Both the position numbers and the translations under genes were made by a program. A stretch of DNA of 64,000 bases from Flavivirga sp. 57AJ16 (GTDB lineage Bacteria; Bacteroidota; Bacteroidia; Flavobacteriales; Flavobacteriaceae), in assembly GCF_028736925.1 (NCBI RefSeq), contig NZ_JAQZAT010000013.1, forward strand, positions 1 to 64,000, in the 5' to 3' direction. This document shows, one piece after another, positions 1 to 7,371 of the stretch. The notes beneath the pieces were generated by a model. That model saw only the letters and a list, made by a program, of their open reading frames with translations. It did no database searches and was not told the DNA's origin. Every line of letters starts with the position of its first letter. Position 1 is the first letter of the stretch.

Positions 1-2
1 AA

Positions 3-74
3 CTATTGGCAAGGGTTTTTGCTGTAGTGAACAGAGGGGTACCATATGTTGATACAATGGGATATGCCGCTTAA
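3..74 (+). CDS. C-terminal end of an IS110-family transposase (cut by window edge)
   Basis: The frame open from the window edge ends LLARVFAVVNRGVPYV and then TMGYAA before a TAA stop. This resembles the last residues of IS110/IS116-type transposases of Bacteroidota, which often finish with a KL(I/L)ARVFAV(I/V)-(K/N)RG-PY pattern. Only about 23 residues are visible, so whether the gene is intact to the left is unknown. The family call rests on this short motif and is moderately uncertain. Confidence 0.45.
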   Translation, partial: LLARVFAVVNRGVPYVDTMGYAA

Positions 75-486
75 GACAATAGAGAAAATTTATGATAAAA
101 AATTTGCTAAAGTCATAGGATACGAAAGGTCATTAAAACTAGCTATTTAAATGGGTTTCGACTGCGCTCAACCTGACAACCAAGACTAAATTATTGATAG
201 TCAGATCAATAATATTATGCTTACATCGAACTCACGTTAATTAGTGAAAATTTGTGCCATTCGTGTCTAATCTTTTTATTGTGCATTATTTGTGTGCACA
301 CAGTAGTTAAATTTAAGAGGGGGACTCTGCAGAATCAGCATGTGGAGCAAGTTTGGCCTTGTCGAAATTCTGGAGGGTTAAACTTAGGATAAGTCAATGA
401 CAGACCTTCTTTTCAGATGGTTCAAAACTTTTATCTAAGCACAATTTTTGAGCATGACCCAACATAAAGTTGAGCTTAATAAATAA

Positions 487-514
487 AAAAGGAGGCATTT
501 AAATGCCTCCTTTT
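487..514. terminator. Bidirectional intrinsic terminator
   Basis: A perfect 14+14 nt palindrome with no spacer (AAAAGGAGGCATTT and its complement) has an A-run on one side and a T-run on the other, so it could stop transcripts in both directions. No gene ends directly before it. It may be the leftover terminator of a deleted gene. Confidence 0.75.
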
Positions 515-738
515 AATACAGAAACTTCTAAGCTATTATACTTTCAATCCCTTTAAAATAGAATGCTAAATGTTTCTACATGTACGATGTTTTTTACATG
601 TACAATGTTATTAATTGAGTTGGCTTTTTAAAGCGCTGCGAATGTATGAAAACACATCCTAAATAGTTTATTAATAACATAAAGAATTATTAACAATTGT
701 TAATTTATTAAAGAACGCCTCTTGAATTTTTGTTTTTA

Positions 739-830
739 ACCGAAATCGAAGGTTCATGAACTCCGATTTATGATAATAAGAGTTAAGTGAACTAAAATGA
801 GATAAAATTTATTCAGATCTGGTATTTTTT
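739..830. repeat. Dispersed direct repeat, copy 1
   Basis: About 92 bp here match 2975-3068 in the same orientation with few changes. The shared core includes GGTTCATGAACTCC (or its GATTC variant), TATGATAATAAG and AACTAAAATGAGATAAAATTT. The two copies flank the MATE gene and its tandem array. No ORF or long terminal inverted repeat was seen in it. Confidence 0.7.
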
Positions 831-1008
831 GTAATGCATGGCAGGGTTACGAAAAGGAAAAACACTAAAATATGGGTGGATTTCAACTATTCCTGCCCCA
901 GGCAAGTCTTAGGAACAAGAAAAAGCCAAGATAAGTTCGCTTATTAAAAAAATTAAAAGAAGGTTGTAAAATTAATAAAAATATAAGGCTAAAGATTACT
1001 TTTGCCTC

Positions 1009-2388
1009 ATGCAATTAAAAAACTATACCAAAGAATTTAAGTATAATTGGAAACTAGCTTCACCTGTTATGTTAGGTATGTTGGGGCATACCTTTGTTAG
1101 TTTTGTAGATAATATTATGGTAGGACAATTGGGGACGGCCGAACTAGCAGCGGTGTCCTTAGGTAATAGTTTTATGTTTATCGCCATGTCCTTAGGGATA
1201 GGTTTTTCAACAGCTATAACGCCTTTAATAGCTGAAGCTGATGCGGCAAAAGATTTTATAGAAGGGAAAACATCCTTTAAGCATGGTTTATTTTTGTGTA
1301 CTGTTTTGGGGGTATTGCTCTTTTTAATGGTGTTTTTTGCAAAGCCCCTTATGTATTTAATGAAACAACCAGTAGAGGTTGTAGAGTTGGCAATTCCGTA
1401 TTTGGATTTAGTTGCTTTTTCTTTAATCCCTTTGATTGTTTTTCAAGGTTTTAAACAGTTTGGTGATGGATTATCCATGACTAAATATCCTATGTACTCA
1501 ACTTTATTAGGCAATATTATAAACGTTGTTTTAAACTATTTATTAATTTTTGGAAAGTTTGGGTTCCCAGAACTTGGAATTGTAGGAGCAGCTTATGGAA
1601 CTTTAGTGGCCCGTATTATTATGGTTTGGCATTTATGGTTTTTACTTAAAGGAAAAGAAAAATCGAAAGCATTTGTAACAAATATTAGGTTTTTTGTTTT
1701 AGATAAATCAATGCTTAATAAAATTATAAATTTAGGTGCCCCGAGTGCCATGCAAATGTTTTTTGAAGTGGCCATTTTCACAGCAGCTATATGGTTAAGT
1801 GGTTTACTTGGGAAAAATCCACAAGCAGCAAACCAGATAGCACTTAATTTATCGTCTATGACATTTATGGTAGCTATGGGATTAAGTGTCGCTTCTATGA
1901 TTCGGGTTGGTAACCAAAAAGGACTAAAAGCATATTATGAGTTGCGTCGTATTGCATTTTCTTTATTTTTAATGGGAGCTATGTTTGCTATTGGCTTTGC
2001 CTTGCTGTTCTTTGTATTTCATAATCAACTACCAAAGTTATATGTAGATTTTAATGATGCTAAAAACTTCATTGATAATACCGAAGTGGTAGATATTGCA
2101 TCTAAGTTATTAATAGCAGCAGCCATCTTTCAAATAAGCGATAGTATTCAAGTTTTGGTTTTGGGAGCTTTACGTGGCTTACAAGATGTTAAAATACCAA
2201 CCATTATTACTTTTATATCTTATTGGTTAGTTGGATTTCCTGTAAGTTGGTTTTTTGGCAAAGAAGATGCTTTTGGCAGTTTTGGTATTTGGTTAGGTTT
2301 ACTTGCGGGGTTAACTACAGCAGCTATTTTGTTGTATATTCGATTTAATTATTTAACTAAAAAGCTGATGAAAGCTGAAAGTGCCTAA
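1009..2388 (+). CDS. MATE family efflux transporter
   Basis: The 459-residue product is a hydrophobic protein with about twelve predicted membrane helices in two halves, as in the multidrug and toxic compound extrusion family. The N-terminal part (SPVMLGMLGHTFVSFVDNIMVGQLG) has the family's usual start with an Asp in the first helix pair, and PQAANQIALN near residue 275 begins the second MatE half. It probably exports cationic drugs or metabolites by Na+ or H+ antiport across the inner membrane; the substrate cannot be inferred. A TACTTTTG box ends 5 nt before the ATG. The last codons lie inside the first unit of the tandem array at 2380. Confidence 0.92.
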   Translation: MQLKNYTKEFKYNWKLASPVMLGMLGHTFVSFVDNIMVGQLGTAELAAVSLGNSFMFIAMSLGIGFSTAITPLIAEADAAKDFIEGKTSFKHGLFLCTVLGVLLFLMVFFAKPLMYLMKQPVEVVELAIPYLDLVAFSLIPLIVFQGFKQFGDGLSMTKYPMYSTLLGNIINVVLNYLLIFGKFGFPELGIVGAAYGTLVARIIMVWHLWFLLKGKEKSKAFVTNIRFFVLDKSMLNKIINLGAPSAMQMFFEVAIFTAAIWLSGLLGKNPQAANQIALNLSSMTFMVAMGLSVASMIRVGNQKGLKAYYELRRIAFSLFLMGAMFAIGFALLFFVFHNQLPKLYVDFNDAKNFIDNTEVVDIASKLLIAAAIFQISDSIQVLVLGALRGLQDVKIPTIITFISYWLVGFPVSWFFGKEDAFGSFGIWLGLLAGLTTAAILLYIRFNYLTKKLMKAESA

Positions 2389-2875
2389 AGTATTTAAGGT
2401 TATAAGTGCCTAAAGTATTTAAGGTTGGAAGTGCCTAAAGTATTTAAGGTTGGAAGTGCCTAAAGTATTTAAGGTTGGAAGTGCCTAAAGTATTTAAAGT
2501 TATAAGTGCCTAAAGTTATAAGTGGCTAAAGTATTTAAGGTTGGAAGTGGCTAAAGTATTTAAGGTTGGAAGTGCCTAAAGTTATAAGTGGCTAAAGTAT
2601 TTAAAGTTGGAAGTGGCTAAAGTTATAAGTGCCTAAAGTATTTAAGGTTGGAAGTGGCTAAAGTATTTAAGGTTGGAAGTGCCTAAAGTTATAAGTGGCT
2701 AAAGTATTTAAAGTTGGAAGTGGCTAAAGTTATAAGTGCCTAAAGTATTTAAGGTTATAAGTGCCTAAAGTATTTAAAGTTGGAAGTGCCTAAAGTTATA
2801 AGTGGCTAAAGTATTTAAGGTTATAAGTGCCTAAAGTATTTAAGGTTATAAGTGCCTAAAGTACTTAAAGTTGAC
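2380..2875. repeat. 25-nt/16-nt mixed tandem array overlapping the MATE stop codon
   Basis: I count 22 head-to-tail units: sixteen of 25 nt (AGTGSCTAAAGTATTTAARG plus TTATA or TTGGA) and six of 16 nt, which equal the long unit with nine bases removed. SNP-like variants (CC or GG, AAGG or AAAG, TTATA or TTGGA) are shuffled between units. A five-unit order, short-long-short-long-long (107 nt), appears twice in succession. The MATE stop codon TAA is part of unit 1, so the array seems to have grown from the 3' end of the gene. All frames are closed by the repeats. Confidence 0.95.
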
Positions 2876-2974
2876 AGTGAATTCATTTAAAATTTTGGAA
2901 TTATAGCGGAAATCGGTCATTTTTCATGTAGATAAAGACTTTTTTAATGAACTCATCTTGATTTTTTGTGTTTT

Positions 2975-3068
2975 ACCGAAATCGAAGATTCATGAACTCC
3001 GATTTATGATAATAAGAAGTTAAGTGAACTAAAATGAGATAAAATTTGTCCAGATGAGGCACTTTTTG
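2975..3068. repeat. Dispersed direct repeat, copy 2
   Basis: This is the second copy of the repeat at 739-830, in the same orientation. After it, 3069-3180 carries a GGCATAGC...GCTACGGA segment that resembles the core of the short inverted-repeat elements found elsewhere in this window. The rest of the spacer up to 3263 shows no gene. Confidence 0.7.
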
Positions 3069-3206
3069 AGAGGCATAGCACTTGTGCTGAGCGAAGCCGA
3101 AGTATCGCTACGGAATTCAAAAAAGGCGACATATAGATGAAAAAGAGCCATTTTTTTGCCAAATGAAAAACTTTAAAGGAGTGCTACTTCGGTAACTAAT
3201 AAATTT

Positions 3207-3214
3207 TAACTTTG
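3207..3214 (+). promoter_or_regulatory. Possible -7 box before the 75-aa gene
   Basis: TAACTTTG matches the Bacteroidota -7 consensus TAnnTTTG and lies 49 nt before the ATG at 3264. No TTG is present at the expected -33 distance, so support is partial. Confidence 0.35.
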
Positions 3215-3263
3215 CATCTAACAATTTAAGTGTACTCTTGGTACTTATAACCTATAACTTAAT

Positions 3264-3491
3264 ATGACACTTCCAAAATTTATACTTGGTGATAATACTG
3301 AATATCCTAATGCCATTTTTGTAATTCATACCGAATTCCCCAGATTTATTATAAATCTTGAAGATGATGAAGTAGAATGGTTTGAAGACTTTGATGCTGA
3401 AGATCAACAAGAACTGGAAAAAGAAACAGAAAATGCTATTAAACTAGCTACTGAGTTTTACGATAGCGAAGTTGCAAAGTATGAAAATTAG
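3264..3491 (+). CDS. Small acidic conserved hypothetical protein
   Basis: The product has 75 residues and is rich in Asp and Glu (EDDEVEWFEDFDAEDQQELEKE in the middle, broken here only by W and F). It begins MTLPKFILGDNTEYPNAIFVIHTEFPRFIINL, a pattern I recall from short uncharacterised proteins of Flavobacteriaceae, with no signal peptide or membrane helix. It lies just upstream of the PAP2 phosphatase gene with only a 10-nt gap to that gene's preferred start, so the two are probably cotranscribed. No function is proposed. Confidence 0.75.
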   Translation: MTLPKFILGDNTEYPNAIFVIHTEFPRFIINLEDDEVEWFEDFDAEDQQELEKETENAIKLATEFYDSEVAKYEN

Positions 3492-3501
3492 TATATTAAT
3501 A

Positions 3502-4071
3502 ATGATTGAAAGACTTTTAGAATATGATACCGAATTATTTTTGTTTTTAAACAATTTAGGGGCTGAACCTTGGGATAATTTGTGGTTAATAATAACAAAC
3601 AAGCTTGCGTCTATTCCTTTATATGCTATATTGTTGTTTTTGCTTTATAAAAAGTATGGACTAAAATCATTACTTGTTTTTGTAGTTGTTGTGGCTTTAA
3701 TGATAACTTTTACGGACCAATTCACCAACGTGTTTAAGCGGGGATTTCAACGGTCAAGACCTTGCGGAGAGGCTAATTTAATTGATCAGATGCGGTTTAT
3801 AGCTGTACGATGTGGAAAATACGGATTCTTTTCAGGACATTCATCTAATTCTATGGCAGTAGCGGTGTTTGCAGGTTTAATGCTTAAACCGTATTATAAA
3901 TACCTTATTTTTATGTTACTGTTTTGGAGTGCAGTAGTAGCCTATAGTAGGATTTATGTGGGGGTACATTATCCGTTAGATATTGTTTGTGGATTAACGT
4001 TTGGTGCGATAGCTGGATTTCTATTTTACAAATTGGGTAAATATCTTTTAAAAAGATATGTGGCGACATAA
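3502..4071 (+). CDS. PAP2-family membrane phosphatase
   Basis: This 189-residue membrane protein carries the three phosphatase motifs: KX6RP at residues 79-87, SGH at 111-113 and SRX5HX3D at 149-160. These form the vanadium haloperoxidase-type site that dephosphorylates lipid phosphates. Several hydrophobic helices surround them. Likely substrates are undecaprenyl diphosphate or phosphatidic and phosphatidylglycerol phosphates at the inner membrane. The ATG at 3502 gives the usual family start (MIERLLEYDTELF). Earlier starts (TTG 3472, ATG 3481) would overlap the preceding gene and add residues not expected in the family. Confidence 0.88.
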   Translation: MIERLLEYDTELFLFLNNLGAEPWDNLWLIITNKLASIPLYAILLFLLYKKYGLKSLLVFVVVVALMITFTDQFTNVFKRGFQRSRPCGEANLIDQMRFIAVRCGKYGFFSGHSSNSMAVAVFAGLMLKPYYKYLIFMLLFWSAVVAYSRIYVGVHYPLDIVCGLTFGAIAGFLFYKLGKYLLKRYVAT

Positions 4072-4073
4072 AT

Positions 4074-4118
4074 TAGTTATATAGTTATATAGTTATAAAG
4101 TTATAAGGTAGTTATAAA
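4074..4118. repeat. 8-nt tandem repeat after the PAP2 stop
   Basis: Three perfect TAGTTATA units (4074-4097) begin 2 nt after the stop codon and run into two decayed copies. It is one of several short tandem repeats in this window placed right after a stop codon. Confidence 0.7.
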
Positions 4119-4186
4119 TTAGAATTTTTTAAACCTGGATAATCTTCTGAAAAGAAGTAGTGCTGTTTCTAGGTTAACATGAGTGT

Positions 4187-5263
4187 TTAGGTTTTTAGCC
4201 CCAATAAATAATCGGCTGCAGCAAAAGGAGTGGTTTGATCGGTCTCAATAAGCTGTAATTGATTTACTAATTCTTTTTTGATTTTCGGACGATTGAAAAA
4301 TGCAGATTTTAATTGTTCTTCAATGGTTTGAATGAGCCAAAATTTATTTTGTTCGTTTCGTTTTTTATTAAAGTATCCATTCTTTGTTGTTATTTCGGCG
4401 TAGTCTAAAATGATACGCCAAATAGAATCTATCCCTTCATTATTCAAGGCACTACAAACCGTAACTTTAGGCTGCCAGCTAGAAGATTTTTCAGGATAAA
4501 GGTGAAGCGCCCTGTTAAATTCTATCTTGGCAAGTTTAGCAGGTTTTATATTATCGCCATCAGCTTTATTAATAGCAATCGCATCTGCCATTTCTATAAT
4601 GCCCCGTTTTATGCCCTGTAGCTCATCACCGGCCCCTGCTAATTTTAATAATAGAAAGAAATCGACCATACTATGAACTGTGGTCTCGCTTTGACCAACA
4701 CCAACAGTTTCAATAATAATAACATCAAACCCAGCAGCTTCACATAAAATGATTGTTTCCCTGGTTTTTCTGGCAACACCGCCTAATGAATCTCCTGAAG
4801 CAGATGGACGTATATAAGCATGGTCGTCTTTTACTAAGTCTTCCATTCTGGTTTTATCCCCTAAAATACTGCCTTTTGTAAGTGAACTACTTGGGTCTAT
4901 TGCCAAAACAGCAATGCGTTTTCCTTTTGAAGTAATATGTTTGCCAAAGGTTTCTATAAAAGTACTTTTTCCAACCCCAGGAACCCCAGTAATACCAATA
5001 CGAATAGATTTATTTGCATGCGGTAAACAAGCTTTTATTATAGTGTTTGCCTTTTCTAAATGTATGGGGTTTTTACTTTCAACTAAAGTAATGGCTCTAC
5101 TCAAGGCAGTTATGTCCTTATTTAAAATGGAGGCCACTAAAGCATCTGTGTTAATTTCAGATCTACGCTTCTTTTTAATAGCCTTGATGGACGATTCATT
5201 GGTGATTTCAGAAATTGAAACACCTTTTTTTTCTTTAAGAGCAGATTTTTTTTCTTTAGCCAC
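4187..5263 (-). CDS. meaB: MeaB/ArgK-type GTPase, chaperone of methylmalonyl-CoA mutase
   Basis: The 358-residue protein is a G3E-type P-loop GTPase. Walker A is GVPGVGKST at residues 93-101, followed by AIDPSSSLTKGSILGDKTRM and an NKADGD guanine-specificity motif. MeaB loads and protects adenosylcobalamin-dependent methylmalonyl-CoA mutase, which feeds propionate and branched-chain residues into succinyl-CoA. About 40 charged residues (many Lys) precede the conserved start of the domain and look like a lineage-specific extension. The mutase genes are not in the window. Confidence 0.93.
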   Translation of the reverse strand: MAKEKKSALKEKKGVSISEITNESSIKAIKKKRRSEINTDALVASILNKDITALSRAITLVESKNPIHLEKANTIIKACLPHANKSIRIGITGVPGVGKSTFIETFGKHITSKGKRIAVLAIDPSSSLTKGSILGDKTRMEDLVKDDHAYIRPSASGDSLGGVARKTRETIILCEAAGFDVIIIETVGVGQSETTVHSMVDFFLLLKLAGAGDELQGIKRGIIEMADAIAINKADGDNIKPAKLAKIEFNRALHLYPEKSSSWQPKVTVCSALNNEGIDSIWRIILDYAEITTKNGYFNKKRNEQNKFWLIQTIEEQLKSAFFNRPKIKKELVNQLQLIETDQTTPFAAADYLLGLKT

Positions 5264-5319
5264 GATTAAACAAATGTTTGTCTAATTTACTTATTTTATT
5301 TAATAACGTTATTTTGGTT

Positions 5320-5356
5320 ACTGCCCACTGATTACTGCTCACTGATTACTGGACAC
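5320..5356. repeat. Heptamer repeat ACTGNNN abutting a stop codon
   Basis: Five heptamers (ACTGCCC, ACTGATT, ACTGCTC, ACTGATT, ACTGGAC) run right up to the stop codon of the minus-strand DUF2911 gene. The ACTG phase matches the ACTGACC and ACTGAAC arrays at 18425 and 39900. Confidence 0.75.
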
Positions 5357-5911
5357 TCATTTAAGAGGCACAGCAACTTTTACATCATCCCATGCCATTG
5401 TTAAAAATAAATTATCGGTAGAATTATCGAAAGCTATAGTAAATTGTTCTACTGTAGACGATAATTTATGCACAGGAACCTCAATATTTAAAACATCATA
5501 GTTAGGATTCCACATGGGTTTCATCTCAGAATCGACCCCCCAGGCATATTGTTTAGAATTGAATATAATGGTCCAAGTGGAGTCTTTAGGAACTGTCCAA
5601 AGTGTATATTTACCTATAGGTAAAGTCAGACCTTGTATCTCAAGATTTTTGTTGGTTTTAAAAGTAGTAGCTTCATTAGCTCCTGTACGCCAAATTTTAT
5701 TATAAGGAACTAAAGCGCCAAAAATAGCTCTATTTTTTTTATAAGGTCTATTATAAAACACTTCGAGTTTTAAATCATTAAGTTTAAACTCTACGGTATC
5801 TTTGGGACTCAGTCGTGGTGAAAAAATATTTTCAACAAAAATGGAATATAGAAATAGCCCTAATGCTATTATGGATAAAAGAACTAATATACGCTTCAAA
5901 AAGGTATTCAT
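5357..5911 (-). CDS. DUF2911 domain-containing membrane-anchored protein
   Basis: An N-terminal hydrophobic stretch (about residues 8-27) anchors or exports this 184-residue protein. The rest matches DUF2911: SPKDTVEFKLNDLKLEVFYNRPYKKNRAIFG, then WRTGANEATTF and IGKYTLWTVP, typical of Bacteroidota periplasmic proteins with a beta-rich fold. No enzymatic residues are known for the family. It ends directly at the heptamer repeat and is read away from the ECF sigma gene on the other side of a 333-nt spacer. Confidence 0.85.
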   Translation of the reverse strand: MNTFLKRILVLLSIIALGLFLYSIFVENIFSPRLSPKDTVEFKLNDLKLEVFYNRPYKKNRAIFGALVPYNKIWRTGANEATTFKTNKNLEIQGLTLPIGKYTLWTVPKDSTWTIIFNSKQYAWGVDSEMKPMWNPNYDVLNIEVPVHKLSSTVEQFTIAFDNSTDNLFLTMAWDDVKVAVPLK

Positions 5912-6244
5912 ATAGGGGTGTTTTAAAAGGTGATAAATATACTTTAAAAAGAAATGATTATTAATAATGTTAACACAGATTTTTGAATTTTCTTATTTAA
6001 GAAGGGAGATATTTTTTTGATTGCAGCGAAAAACAACTGATTTTTTGTTCATTTTGAGCTTCAATCCAAAAAAAATACCTCACTTCATAATAAAAAGACA
6101 AAAAAAGAATGAAAGAAGGCATTTTATAGCCGATTAAAAAGACTAAAACCATTCCCACAATTAAAAAAAATATTTTTTTGCAACACTATATTTTTTTTAT
6201 CGTCTTTTAAAATGAACTAACTTATAACCAAAAGTAGAATTAGC
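5912..6244. other. Divergent spacer with a degenerate repeat element
   Basis: This spacer lies between the divergent DUF2911 and sigma genes and must hold both promoters. At 6018-6155 it has TTGATTGCAGCGAAAAAC, then TAATAAAAAGACAAAA and GCATTTTATAGCCGATTA in the same order as the element at 42294-42478, so it appears to be a decayed relative. No ORF was seen. Confidence 0.5.
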
Positions 6245-6796
6245 ATGTTTCAAGTTGACATTATTGAACAATGTAAACAAAACAATCGCAAAGCGCAATT
6301 ACAATTGTACAACCAGTATTGTGATGGGATGTATGTGGTTGCCAAACGATTTTTAAAAGATGCTGCTGAAGCTGAAGATGTAGTACAAGAGGCTTTTTTA
6401 AGAGCTTTTACTAAACTGGATCAATATAAAGCTGAAGTCACTTTTGGTGCTTGGTTAAAACGTATTGTTATTAATAAAAGTATAGACTTCTTGAAATCTA
6501 AAAAACAAGAACTTGTTGAATTAGAAGAGGTGCACCTAAAAGTGGTCGATACAACACAGGATGACAAATGGTTAGTAGACGATGCTATTACATTAAACGA
6601 TGTGAAAATGGCAATTAATAAATTACCTGAGAAGTATCAATATGTTGTGATGCTTTATTTAATTGAAGGGTATGATCATCAAGAAATTTCAGGGATTTTA
6701 AATATTTCCGAAGTGGCGTCAAGAACACAATTATCAAGAGGTAAAAGTAAATTACAAGAACTGTTAACACTTAAAAAAGATGGCACGAGATATTAG
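6245..6796 (+). CDS. ECF-type RNA polymerase sigma factor
   Basis: The 183-residue protein has sigma region 2 (about residues 20-90, with AEAEDVVQEAFLRAFTKL and FGAWLKRIVINKSIDFLK) and region 4 (about 120-175, LPEKYQYVVMLYLIEGYDHQEISGILNISEVASRTQLSRGK). It lacks regions 1 and 3, as in extracytoplasmic-function sigma factors. The next gene overlaps by 17 nt and encodes a single-pass membrane protein, the usual place for an anti-sigma factor. The operon continues into an exported DUF4097-like protein. The signal it senses is not evident from the sequence. Confidence 0.92.
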   Translation: MFQVDIIEQCKQNNRKAQLQLYNQYCDGMYVVAKRFLKDAAEAEDVVQEAFLRAFTKLDQYKAEVTFGAWLKRIVINKSIDFLKSKKQELVELEEVHLKVVDTTQDDKWLVDDAITLNDVKMAINKLPEKYQYVVMLYLIEGYDHQEISGILNISEVASRTQLSRGKSKLQELLTLKKDGTRY

Positions 6797-7340
6797 AGAG
6801 TTGTTTAAAGATGATAAGATAACGCATGAAAAGATGCCAGAAAATCATCAAGAAAGATTTCTTAAAAAGTTAGATGAAGCTATGCCAGTAGTAAGCAAAC
6901 CTAAATTTAATTGGATGCGTATAGCAGTAAGTGTTGTATTGTTTATAGGATTGGGGTTTGGTGCTTTTAAGTTTTTTCGACCACAAGGAGACCAAACAGA
7001 AGGCCTAGAGGTCGTGGTTACTGAAACTGCTGAAACAAAAACTCTAGGAGATATCTCTCCTGGGCTTAAAAAAGTTGAAGATTATTATTTGGCGAGTATT
7101 AATTTAGAGCTATCTAAAATGACATATACTCCAGAAACCAAAGACCTTTTTGATGGGTATTTGCTACAATTGGATGAACTTGATAAGGAATATAAACGTT
7201 TATCTGCTGAATTAACCGAGTCGGGACCAAGCGAGCTAACAGTAAATGCATTGATTGATAATTTAAAGTTTCGTTTAAACCTTTTGTATCGTTTAAGAAG
7301 TCAATTACGAACGTTAAGTGCCTCGGACAGTACCACTTAA
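6780..7340 (+). CDS. Single-pass membrane protein, probable anti-sigma factor
   Basis: The 186-residue protein has a charged cytoplasmic N-terminus of about 45 residues, one membrane helix at about 46-66 (RIAVSVVLFIGLGFGAFKFF) and a periplasmic helical part rich in Leu, Glu and Lys. It starts 17 nt inside the sigma gene, which implies translational coupling. Topology and position fit an anti-sigma factor that holds the sigma factor at the membrane, but no HCXXC zinc motif or named anti-sigma domain was recognised, so the role is inferred from context. Confidence 0.7.
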   Translation: MARDIRELFKDDKITHEKMPENHQERFLKKLDEAMPVVSKPKFNWMRIAVSVVLFIGLGFGAFKFFRPQGDQTEGLEVVVTETAETKTLGDISPGLKKVEDYYLASINLELSKMTYTPETKDLFDGYLLQLDELDKEYKRLSAELTESGPSELTVNALIDNLKFRLNLLYRLRSQLRTLSASDSTT

Positions 7341-7371
7341 GAAGTGGAAAAATCAATTTAAAAATCAAAAA

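Larger units (their letters stand above)
75..1008. other. Gene-free stretch with repeat fragments and one terminator
   Basis: No ORF with convincing coding character was found on either strand. The stretch holds a short fragment like the flavobacterial REP-type sequence (TTTCGACTGCGCTCAACCTG near 157), a perfect hairpin terminator at 487-514, paired ACATGTAC motifs near 578-605, and one copy of a dispersed direct repeat at 739-830 whose second copy lies beyond the MATE gene. It looks like a repeat-rich scar beside an insertion element. Confidence 0.5.
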
